Shown here in pieces: positions 12,501-18,982 of a stretch of 64,000 nucleotides of DNA (position 1 is its first letter; each line of letters starts with the position of its first letter). Under the pieces are notes generated by a model, which did not search any database, had not been told where the DNA came from, and saw only the letters and a list, made by a program, of their open reading frames with translations. The position numbers and the translations under genes are program-made. The stretch spans positions 46,385,550-46,449,549 of the forward strand of contig CM019702.1 of assembly GCA_009760885.1 (NCBI GenBank), read 5' to 3'. This DNA comes from Achatina immaculata (Eukaryota; Mollusca; Gastropoda; Stylommatophora; Achatinidae).

Positions 12501-14235
12501 TATATGTTCTTACTTTTTGTAGAACTTCTTAGTACTCTTTTATCCTCTTTAATGTTACTGACAGACTGAGATGAAAGTATTACTGCTTAAAAAAAAGATA
12601 CAGAGAAGAAAATAAAAGAGCAAAGAGAGTTACAATGTAAGTTCTGATCACAAAGAAGAAGAAAATTGTGAAATTATTCTCATATTTAATGCATGCCTAT
12701 TTGCTTTCAGGGAAGAAAAAAAAAATGATTCCAAAATATGAGTTCAACATTACAACATATAAAAAACTTCATTCGCTTCTACCACCAAGACCGCCCTGTG
12801 AACCTACTGAATTTACTCCTGTGGTCCTCAATAGGTCCCGTGGTCCTCAGAAGGACCATACAAGATCCCCGAGAGGACCACAAGAGGTTCAGAGTATCAT
12901 AGAGCTTGGGCCTGTATTCTCGGTGGGTCACAGAAGCGGGATTGTGTGACACTGTGGTTTTCGTCGCACCAGCTTAATCTAAAGTTGGACTTTCTCACTG
13001 GAAAACCTCGACATGTTCTGGATATCAGTATATCCCCGCTGGGTGAGAGGCGGTTGCCCATCCAGTCTAGAACTGGACTTTCTCACCAAAAAAGTTCAGC
13101 GTGATTAGGATACGCATACATCCCCGTCGGGTGAGAGGTGGTTGCCTATCTAGACTGCCCTGGTCCAGTGTCTCCGACTTCAGCATTTTGTGGTCGTGGC
13201 CGCTACCCTTCCTAGTTGTGACCAGGACAGAGCTTTTGTCCAGGAGGATGAATCCTCGCCACTAGTAAGTTTCACCCCTGGGTTAAGTCAGTTTAGGTGT
13301 ATTATCCCAGTATAGGTGTGTTCAGGACGTGACCAACCTCTAGAGTGGAGGTATCATGTCATGAGTAGTCATCAAGTTTCACCCCAGGTTTAAGCCAGTT
13401 TAGGCATATTTCACCACTATGGATGTATATCGGACGTGGCCAGCCTCTAGAGCAGAGGTCCGTAGTATGAGTAGCTCTTGCTGCAAGACTACTGGACATA
13501 CCGATTAAACTTCACTTTATCCTTTCCATCACCTTTTCACAGGGGTGCCGCCCAGCAACCCTAGTCGCATTTTCTTCATTGGCTGGGAGGAGTTTCACTC
13601 CATGCGCGGCAGCTGAAGAATCTCAACAGCAGCAGATATAAAAAAAAACTAGTATCAATCACACATTATGACATATAAAAAATAATTTACACATTACAAT
13701 ACATAAAAAAATATCAGTTACACATTCCAAAACAAATTTATAAAAGAACTAATATCAGTTTCACATAATAGCACATACAGAATATAAAGAACAACATCGA
13801 TTACATAGTTCAATATTAAAAAATTAATATGTTACGCAATACAACAGAGAGAAAAAAGCTGGCTAGCAAAAGAGATATAGGTCTCATGAAACACATGTAC
13901 AAAATGCACATCAGTTACCTAACAGTCTCATGAAACACATGTACAAAATGCACATCAGTTACCTAACAATTTTATGAAACACATGTATAAAATGCACATC
14001 AGTCACCTAAATATTTTGAGAAACCGGAATAGTAAAGCATCCTTTCTGTTGTTGTGGTTTTCCCAGCATCGATGTGAGCTACAATGCCAATGTTTCTGAT
14101 TTTAGACATCACTTCATGCTCTGCCTCCTTCTGTCTAAGCAAGCTTGTGTGAATTGCTCTGTATTTCAGCCGTGGAACTAGAAGTGAATGTCTCATTCTT
14201 CTTAAGAAAACACTCCACAGTAATGGTGCCTGCAT
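402..14235 (-). CDS. GFM2: GFM2, mitochondrial elongation factor G2 (ribosome-releasing factor 2), partial at 3' end
   Basis: This gene encodes the mitochondrial translational GTPase that, with the ribosome recycling factor, splits post-termination ribosomes (family knowledge). Exons joined on the minus strand are 14235-14007, 11443-11315, 10783-10703, 8121-7319, 4441-4306, 2487-2312 and 558-402: 1,711 nt, residues 1-570 of a family usually near 780. All junctions have AG acceptors and GT donors with consistent phase. Residues 1-36 are arginine-rich with no acidic residue, as in a mitochondrial presequence. GTPase motifs are AHIDAGKT (53-60), RGIT (95-98), DTPGH (117-121) and NKMD (171-174). 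The stretch [18 protein letters not shown] and the VPEPV motif (483-487) fit GFM2 rather than GFM1. An in-frame stop 15 nt upstream supports the start. The last seen exon is in domain III; domains IV-V are off the left edge. A second first exon exists at 16264-16492. Confidence 0.93.
559..1833. other. GFM2 intron 6, left part: no feature seen
   Basis: AT-rich intronic sequence with several A and T runs. A 74-codon open frame on the minus strand at 1004-1228 resembles nothing I know and has no splice context, so I treat it as chance. Confidence 0.6.
1834..2215 (-). mobile_element. LINE-G 3' fragment (C-terminal end of a non-LTR ORF2)
   Basis: On the minus strand the sequence encodes [20 protein letters not shown] and, after a frameshift, a Cys/His cluster [19 protein letters not shown]. 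This is the arrangement found at the C-terminus of many Jockey- and CR1-type LINE ORF2 proteins. It ends with an AGAAGAAG-like tail at the left side. A shorter copy sits at 8322-8486. It lies in GFM2 intron 6 in the same orientation as the gene. It is broken by frameshift and stop codons. Confidence 0.75.
2312..2487 (-). CDS. GFM2: GFM2 exon 6
   Basis: This exon encodes residues 460-518, including the VPEPVFFC segment and the acidic linker before it (DAEEAEEGD). The acceptor AG is at 2489-2488 after a weak pyrimidine tract, and the donor is GTGAGA. It enters in phase 1 and leaves in phase 0, matching exons 5 and 7. A decayed relative lies about 1.5 kb upstream in transcription order, at 3870-4006. 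Confidence 0.92.
2545..3240. repeat. Minisatellite, 37-38 bp unit, about 18 copies, in GFM2 intron 5
   Basis: The unit contains ggctggttatcttcagacca followed by aatactaaagcaatcca. Variants differ by an extra T (ggtttatc) and by cttcag versus ctttag. Runs of identical variants suggest recent unequal exchange. Both ends grade into more diverged units. It starts only about 60 bp from exon 6. Confidence 0.95.
3241..3869. other. GFM2 intron 5, middle: no feature seen
   Basis: AT-rich sequence between the minisatellite and the relic of exon 6. Open frames of 60-62 codons on the minus strand here have no recognisable content. Confidence 0.6.
3870..4006 (-). pseudogene. Decayed duplicate of GFM2 exon 6
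   Basis: On the minus strand, an acceptor-like tract (cctttttgcag) is followed by a reading frame in the phase needed after exon 5. It encodes [20 protein letters not shown], which parallels [20 protein letters not shown] in exon 6. The intron sequence just before the acceptor (taaaaacct) is also shared. Downstream similarity fades and I find no GT donor where exon 6 ends, so I read it as an exon-duplication relic. A cassette exon with a diverged donor is less likely. Confidence 0.6.
4306..4441 (-). CDS. GFM2: GFM2 exon 5
   Basis: This exon encodes residues 415-459, beginning [20 protein letters not shown], which continues the domain II strand after exon 4 (…AVAGLKE). The second half is a variable acidic linker (VDDKENHD). 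The acceptor is tttgtacag and the donor GTAGTG. It enters in phase 0 and leaves in phase 1. Confidence 0.9.
4582..5355 (+). mobile_element. LINE-B copy, 5'-truncated, with target-site duplication
   Basis: An open frame from 4593 to 5348 gives 251 residues of the C-terminal part of a LINE reverse transcriptase protein: [28 protein letters not shown], then [20 protein letters not shown]. The 3' tail is a short GAAT/ATGA repeat. The 12-bp direct repeat aatacactaaat flanks it at 4570-4581 and 5356-5367. It is inserted antisense in GFM2 intron 4 and pairs as an inverted repeat with the next element. I place it near RTE/BovB-type LINEs by its protein style. Confidence 0.9.
5812..6692 (-). mobile_element. 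LINE-B copy, 5'-truncated, inverted relative to the previous one
   Basis: On the minus strand it encodes [20 protein letters not shown] (reverse transcriptase YADD box), [20 protein letters not shown] and the GRP-rich C-terminus, with stops and frameshifts near 6120 and in the last third. Its tail is CTGA-like (rc of cagtcagtcatt). It is very close to the plus-strand copy at 4582-5355. Both lie in GFM2 intron 4. I could not fix a clean target-site duplication. Confidence 0.85.
6693..7318. other. GFM2 intron 4, right end: no feature seen
   Basis: AT-rich intronic DNA with an A-run near 6890 and a G-run near 7211. There is no repeat or coding signal that I recognise. Confidence 0.6.
7319..8121 (-). 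CDS. GFM2: GFM2 exon 4 (end of GTPase domain, G' region, domain II)
   Basis: This is the largest exon (803 bp), residues 147-414. It opens with [19 protein letters not shown], then NKMDKPGAS (G4 motif, guanine specificity), [17 protein letters not shown] (G5 region) and the domain II strands with [14 protein letters not shown]. The acceptor AG is at 8123-8122 and the donor GTATAT at 7318. It enters in phase 1 and leaves in phase 0. Confidence 0.95.
8322..8486 (-). mobile_element. LINE-G 3' end, 165 bp, inserted in a SINE
   Basis: The sequence matches the first part of the fragment at 1834-2215 and encodes [20 protein letters not shown] on the minus strand. The 10-bp repeat ttggtttact flanks it at 8312-8321 and 8487-8496, exactly splitting the SINE tRNA head. 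The tail (rc of acttcttctg) is AGAAG-like. It is extremely 5'-truncated. Confidence 0.8.
8556..9774 (+). mobile_element. LINE-C copy, 5'-truncated, with open reverse transcriptase frame and target-site duplication
   Basis: The frame stays open to the stop at 9742, about 395 residues of LINE origin: [56 protein letters not shown] (catalytic FADD), [13 protein letters not shown], then [17 protein letters not shown]. An upstream in-frame extension to 8432 is SINE and LINE-G DNA, so it is not part of the protein. The 3' end is an ATAAGAT repeat. The 11-bp repeat acacaccaaaa flanks it at 8545-8555 and 9775-9785. It lacks the endonuclease half, so it cannot move by itself. Confidence 0.92.
9946..10702. 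other. GFM2 intron 3, left part: only a short tandem repeat
   Basis: No coding signal. A 46-bp unit beginning atttacttcttgtttgccta is repeated three times at 10499-10636, close to the exon 3 donor. The remainder shows nothing I recognise. Confidence 0.7.
10703..10783 (-). CDS. GFM2: GFM2 exon 3 (G3 motif to Sw II helix)
   Basis: This exon encodes [20 protein letters not shown] and then AVLDASA, residues 120-146, directly after DTPG in exon 2. It is 81 bp, phase 1 in and phase 1 out. The acceptor is catcaaaag and the donor GTACTT. Confidence 0.93.
11018..11175 (+). mobile_element. SINE body fragment, diverged
   Basis: The stretch catccagctttagaaacagg … ggccatggaaaatatagaca follows the order of the SINE body at 11670-11921 (read on its own strand): cacccagctgtagaaatggg … ggtcaaggaaaatatgggca. 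The tRNA head is not recognisable. It is intronic in GFM2. Confidence 0.6.
11315..11443 (-). CDS. GFM2: GFM2 exon 2 (switch I, G2 and G3)
   Basis: This exon encodes residues 77-120: [48 protein letters not shown] is the G2 threonine motif and DTPG starts G3. The acceptor is ttgtattag and the donor GTATTT, phase 1 in and out. It can join either first exon, at 14007 or 16264, in frame. Confidence 0.95.
11505..11645. repeat. Diverged copy of the intron 1 sequence at 13745-13895
   Basis: Both stretches contain cacataatagcacataca, then acaacagag, then agagatataggtctcatgaa, in the same order and orientation, with many substitutions. This implies an older local duplication than the near-identical one around exon 1. 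Confidence 0.75.
11670..11921 (-). mobile_element. tRNA-derived SINE, complete, with 13-bp target-site duplication
   Basis: On the minus strand the head has A-box tggcgaagtgg (11910-11900) and B-box ggttcgaatcc (11866-11856), consistent with an internal Pol III promoter. It is followed by a 150-bp body and a short tail. The direct repeat tcatggacataaa flanks it at 11657-11669 and 11922-11934. A close copy is at 33515-33782. It sits in GFM2 intron 1 in the gene's orientation. Confidence 0.9.
11935..12478. other. GFM2 intron 1: no feature seen
   Basis: AT-rich sequence without repeats or coding signal that I recognise. It occupies the place where a third copy of the exon 1 segment would be expected if neighbouring duplicated pieces were one block, but I see no exon 1 similarity. 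Confidence 0.6.
12479..12606. repeat. Third copy of a piece of the GFM2 5' flank
   Basis: About 118 bp, from agttgtgttcctctttctta to gcttaaaaaaaagatacaga, is identical to 14553-14676 and to 16809-16933 upstream of the two first exons. Flanks on both sides are unrelated. It is inside intron 1. Confidence 0.9.
12770..13625. repeat. GC-richer block with two different tandem doublets
   Basis: This block stands out from AT-rich flanks. One doublet (about 12983-13066 and 13071-13161) shares ggactttctcac and ccccgctgggtgagaggcgg. A second (about 13265-13370 and 13371-13475) shares aagtttcacccc and gcctctagag. It resembles a non-coding piece of a mobile element such as an LTR, but I see no proteins or terminal repeats. 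Its identity is unknown. Confidence 0.6.
13626..13927. repeat. AT-rich imperfect tandem repeats next to exon 1
   Basis: The segment at 13640-13760 repeats a motif like atcagttacacatta…acataaaaaa with variations. From 13886 a 40-44 bp unit (tcatgaaacacatgtacaaa, then atgcacatcagttacctaac) is repeated three times, the last overlapping the exon 1 donor. Confidence 0.75.
14007..14235 (-). CDS. GFM2: GFM2 first coding exon, copy A
   Basis: This exon encodes residues 1-76 plus one base: mitochondrial presequence ([20 protein letters not shown]), the N-terminal strand [20 protein letters not shown] and the switch region. An in-frame TAA lies 15 nt before the ATG. The donor AG|GTGACT is intact. It has no visible acceptor, so a transcript from copy B would skip it. 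Confidence 0.92.
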
Positions 14236-15230
14236 TGTTGTGTCTGTTTATGTTTACAGTGTATCTAAATCATCTTGACTTTCTATACCAACTAATGGCT
14301 GCAATTAAATGTATTTACCGCAATCAGCACATACAGTGCATATCACTATTCACAACATCAAATCCCAGCTCAAAGATTTCTTTCTTTGCGTGTCGTCGGG
14401 TATTTAAAAACATCTGCTTTTCTACATTAAGTCAAGGCTACATACTTTGACAACAAATTTATTCCTGCCTTGCAAGATTACTGAAGTTTATTTCGTCTAA
14501 CTAGAAAAAAAAACACTTTTCAAATAACTTATAAAATAATGTGAAAAACTTAGTTGTGTTCCTCTTTCTTATATGTTCTTACTTTTTGTAGAACTTCTTA
14601 GTACTCTTTTATCCTCTTTAATGTTACTGACAGACTGAGATGAAAGTATTACTGCTTAAAAAAAAGATACAGAATTATTTATCACATTAAGAATTTAGAA
14701 CTTATTCACTACGCATACAACTGTTCTAAATCGGATTTAACAATCATTTTTATTATGCGTATCTATCCTAACACCCTTCACAAATATTCTCCGTTTAAAA
14801 AAAGAGACAAATAAGATCTGCAAACTCTGCTGTTACGTTTATTCATATGCAGTAAAATAAATCCTTGATAAACGGCTTTGTTTTAGAATGCAATCTAGTT
14901 TATGTCAAACATTTGCCAGTCAAGGCCACTCTTTTTTACAGCTTAGAGCGCATGATAATAACCACCATCTTGATTATAAAAAAACATTGACTAATATCTT
15001 TACAGAGTAAAATCAAATCGTATTGATTTTAGTCAAGGAATATAATTGAAAGGAATTAAATTTTCATTCTAGAGTAACTGCTTGCAATATTTTAATATTT
15101 TGATATTTATTACCAACATTACTGTTTGAAGTTTTTCAAAGTTCTAATGTGGTGTATTTTGAGTCATAATCTTCTATGCCAGTTATACTTTTGTTAAAAT
15201 AGCAGACGACAAACGGTTGAGCTATTTTCT
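14236..15230 (-). promoter_or_regulatory. 5' flank of GFM2 exon 1A (5' UTR and presumed promoter)
   Basis: About 1 kb between exon 1A and the LINE-B tail, duplicated at 16493-17487. On the minus strand a TTTAAATA box at about 14400-14408 lies just before a small CpG-bearing stretch (cccgacgacacgc). This could mark a start site, but that is an inference. The start may instead be further upstream with an untranslated exon. Confidence 0.4.
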
Positions 15231-16184
15231 TATTCATTCATTCATCTGCACGTCCCTTGCGGAACTTTGCCTCCCTAACAGCACTCCTGTAGGCCTCTCG
15301 GTTGTAAGCAAGATGGCCTGCTGCTGCTGCGTCCATCTGCAGATCGTCAACGATTTCCTGCAGCCATCTTCGTTTTGGTCTTCCTCTTTTTCTTTTTCCC
15401 ATTATGTACCCTTCCAAGACGGTCAAATCTAGGTTATCATGACGTTTAATGTGTCCAAACTATTTAAATTTTCTTTGTTTAATCCTCTTTACTGGCCATC
15501 CTTCTTCAATATTAAGTTCTTGTAGTATGGATATATTTCTTCTTTTTTGTGTTCATAATATTTGAAGAATTCTTATGTAGCATTTACATTCAAAGGCATT
15601 TATGTGTTTCTCAGCTGTTTTGTTAAGTGTCCAGGTCTCGCAGGCATATGTTGCGATGGGAAAGATGCATGCTCTTAAAAATCTTATTTTTGTAGTTCTG
15701 CCTGTTCCTCTCCACAGATTCTTTAGTTGTTTTACTTTCTGAAGAGAGATAGATGTCCTCCTTTTAATTTCCCTCACTGTATCTCCATTATTAGTTAGTA
15801 GTGATCCAAGATGTTCAAAACTCTTCACTTCTTCCAATTTTTCCTCATTGATACATATTTCAGCTGCCTTGTTTGTTTTGTCAGTTGTCATCAATTTGTT
15901 AGCTGTCATAAAAAAATCTACTAGCTTTTGTTCTAGTAGACATAAAAGCAGAGGTTGATGACGAACGATGCTAAATCTTTCATATTTTATGTTACGATTT
16001 TGTCAGTTGTCATCAATTCAATTTTCTTTGCATTAAGATAGAGGTTTTGTCCTTCGCTGTTCTTACGGACTGACATAATTAGTTTTTCCATTCATTTTTG
16101 TGTTGTAGACGGTAATACTGTGTCATCAGCATATCTGATCTCTGGTATTTGATAACCTCCAATTGTTATGGCATCGTAATATTC
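15231..16184 (-). mobile_element. LINE-B 3' part in duplication unit A
   Basis: On the minus strand this carries the same C-terminal domain as the other LINE-B copies ([50 protein letters not shown]), in several broken frames, with an ATGA-type tail at 15231-15245. It stops abruptly at the duplication junction. A 101-bp insertion interrupts it at 15897-15997. Confidence 0.9.
15897..15997. mobile_element. 101-bp insertion with hairpin in LINE-B (unit A)
   Basis: The insert lies between two perfect 21-bp direct repeats at 15876-15896 and 15998-16018 that are single in other LINE-B copies. It contains a 7-bp stem, ctactag…ctagtag, with an 8-base loop. There is no coding potential. It resembles no element family I know. 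Confidence 0.8.
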
Positions 16185-16263
16185 TCATGAAACACATGTA
16201 CAAAATGCACATCAGTTACCTAACAATTTTATGAAACACATGTATAAAATGCACATCAGTCAC

Positions 16264-16492
16264 CTAAATATTTTGAGAAACCGGAATAGTAAAGCATCCT
16301 TTCTGTTGTTGTGGTTTTCCCAGCATCGATGTGAGCTACAATGCCAATGTTTCTGATTTTAGACATCACTTCATGCTCTGCCTCCTTCTGTCTAAGCAAG
16401 CTTGTGTGAATTGCTCTGTATTTCAGCCGTGGAACTAGAAGAGAATGTCTCATTCTTCTTAAGAAAACACTCCACGGTAATGGTGCCTGCAT
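16264..16492 (-). CDS. GFM2: GFM2 first coding exon, copy B (alternative first exon)
   Basis: It is identical in frame, length and donor to copy A; the protein differs only at residue 6 (Pro instead of Leu). Start, presequence and P-loop are intact. Spliced to exon 2 at 11443 it would give the same mature protein. Whether A, B or both are used cannot be told from sequence. Confidence 0.85.
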
Positions 16493-17487
16493 TGTTGTGT
16501 CTGTTTATGTTTACAGTGTATCTAAATCATCTTGACTTTCTATACCAACTAATGGCTGCAATTAAATGTATTTACCGCAATCAGCACATACAGTGCATAT
16601 CACTATTCACAACATCAAATCCCAGCTCAAAGATTTCTCTTTCTTTGCGTGTCGTCGGGTATTTAAAAACATCTGCTTTTCTACAATAAGTCAAGGCTAC
16701 ATACTTTGACAACAAATTTATTCCTGCCTTGCAAGATTACTGAAATTTATTTCGTCTAACTAGAAAAAAAACACTTTTCAGATAACTTATAAAATAATGT
16801 GAAAAACTTAGTTGTGTTCCTCTTTCTTATATGTTCTTACTTTTTGTAGAACTTCTTAGTACTCTTTTATCCTCTTTAATGTTACTGACAGACTGAGATG
16901 AAAGTATTACTGCTTAAAAAAAAGATACAGAATTATTTATCACATTAAGAATTTAGAACTTATTCACTACGCATACAACTGTTCTAAATCGGATTTAACA
17001 ATCATTTTTATTATGCGTATCTATCCTAACACCCTTCACAAATATTCTCCGTTTAAAAAAAAGAGACAAATAAGATCTGCAAACTCTGCTGTTACGTTTA
17101 TTCATATGCAGTAAAATAAATCCTTGATAAACGGCTTTGTTTTAGAATGCAATCTAGTTTATGTCAAACATTTGCCAGTCAAGGCCACTCTTTTTACAGC
17201 TTAGAGCGCATGATAATAACCACCATCTTGATTATAAAAAAACATTGACTAATATCTTTACAGAGTAAAATCAAATCGTATTGATTTTAGTCAAGGAATA
17301 TAATTGAAAGGAATTAAATTTTCATTCTAGAGTAACTGCTTGCAATATTTTAATATTTTGATATTTATTACCAACATTACTGTTTGAAGTTTTTCAAAGC
17401 TCTAATATGGTGTATTTTGAGTCATAATCTTCTATGCCAGTTACACTTTTGTTAAAATAGCAGACGACAAACGGTTCAGCGATTTTG
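16493..17487 (-). promoter_or_regulatory. 5' flank of GFM2 exon 1B
   Basis: This is the duplicate of 14236-15230, with the same TATA-like box and CpG-bearing stretch. In gene order it is the outermost start region and lies next to a longer LINE-B copy. Promoter activity is assumed by position only. Confidence 0.4.
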
Positions 17488-18971
17488 TTGTTCATTCATT
17501 CATCTGCATGTCCCTTGTGGAACTTTGCCTCCCTAACAGCACTCCTGTAGGCCTCTCGGTTGTGAGCAAGATGGCCTGCTGCTGCTGCGTCCATCTGCAG
17601 ATCGTCAACGATTTCCTGCAGCCATCTTCGTTTTGGTCTTCCTCTTTTTCTTTTTCCCATTATGTACCCTTCCAAGACGGTCAAATCTAGGTTATCATGA
17701 CGTTTAATGTGTCCAAAATATTTAAGTTTCTTTGTTTAATCCTCTTTACTAGCCATCCTTCTTCAATATTAAGTTCTTGTAGTATGGATATATTTCTTAT
17801 TTTTTGTGTTCATAATATTTGAAGAATTCTTATGTGGCATTTACATTCAAAGGCATTTATGTGTTTCTCAGCTGTTTTTTTAAGTGTCCAGGTCTCGCAG
17901 GCATATGTTGCGATGGGAAAGATGCATGCTCTTAAAAATCTTATTTTTGTAGTTCTGCCTGTTCCTCTCCACAGATTCTTTAGTTGTTTTACTTTCTGAA
18001 GAGAGATAGATGTCCTCCTTTTAATTTCCCTCACTGTATCTCCATTATTAGTTAGTAGTGATCCAAGATGTTCAAAACTCTTCACTTCTTCCAATTTTTC
18101 CTCATTGATACATATTTCAGCTGCCTTGTTTGTTTTGTCAGTTGTCATCAATTTGTTAGCTGTCATAAAAAAATCTACTAGCTTTTGTTCTAGTAGACAT
18201 AAAAGCAGAGGTTGATGACGAACGATGCTAAATCTTTCATATTTTATGTTACGATTTTGTCAGTTGTCATCAATTCAATTTTCTTTGCATTAAGATAGAG
18301 GTTTTGTCCTTCGCTGTTCTTACGGACTGACATAATTAGTTTTTCCATTCATTTTTGTGTTGTAGACGGTAATACTGTGTCATCAGCATATCTGATCTCT
18401 GGTATTTGATAACCTCCAATTGTTATGGCATCGTAATATTCTTTGTCTACATCTTCTCTAACATTTCTCATTATATTTTCAGTATACAAGTTAAATAAGT
18501 AAGGCGACAATATGCACCCCTGACAGACCCCTTGTTTTATGTCAAACCAAGTTGTTGTTTCACCATTTATTCTTACTGCTGACTGTTGGTCTAGATACAG
18601 CAGTGATGTTAATTGTATCAAATGTGGTGGAAACACCATTTTTTCCATTATCCCAAAGTTTCTGGTGTTGTACACAATCAAATGCCTTTGAATAGTCTAT
18701 ACAAGATAAATATAGATTCACATTAAACTGTCTGCATTTCTCTATTATTAATCTTATATTGAATATATGATCTCTTGATCCTCTTCATTGTCTAAAACCA
18801 GCTTGGACCATATTGACTTCTTCTATTTTCTTACGAAGTCTACCCATTATGATTTTTAACAGAATTTTACTGGCAACAGTTCTGTAGTTTGTGCATAATT
18901 TCAGGTACCCTTTTTTGGCAATGGTATGAATACAGTTCTTTTCCACTCTTTTGGCCAAATACCTGAATGCC
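17488..18971 (-). mobile_element. LINE-B, longest copy in the window, in and beyond unit B
   Basis: On the minus strand the pieces run from AKRVEKNCIHTIAKKGYLKL and MVQAGFRQ through the segment QGVCQGCILSPYLFNLYTEN and IRYADDTV (palm motifs B and C), to the GRP-rich C-terminus and an ATGA tail. Frameshifts break it into at least five pieces. The 101-bp hairpin insertion recurs at 18154-18254. The 5' side ends exactly where the RTE element is inserted. Confidence 0.9.
18154..18254. mobile_element. 101-bp insertion with hairpin in LINE-B (unit B)
   Basis: Duplicate of the insert at 15897-15997, with its 21-bp direct repeats at 18133-18153 and 18255-18275. It shows that the insertion came before the tandem duplication. 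Confidence 0.8.
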
Positions 18972-18982
18972 ATATCTTGGGA

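Larger units (their letters stand above)
13928..16184. repeat. Tandem duplication unit A (2,257 bp) with GFM2 exon 1A
   Basis: This segment is nearly identical to 16185-18441 at a constant offset of 2,257 bp. It contains exon 1A, about 1 kb of upstream sequence and the 3' part of a LINE-B element. The junction at 16184/16185 joins LINE-B (…gcatcgtaatattc) to intron 1 sequence (tcatgaaacac…). Only two or three bases of microhomology are visible at the breakpoints. Confidence 0.95.
16185..18441. repeat. Tandem duplication unit B (2,257 bp) with GFM2 exon 1B
   Basis: This is the second copy of the segment at 13928-16184, differing by scattered substitutions and one- or two-base indels (for example ctttctttg versus tctttctttg near the presumed start region). 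LINE-B continues past its right end without a break, so this unit holds the original outer boundary and unit A holds the original inner boundary. Confidence 0.95.
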
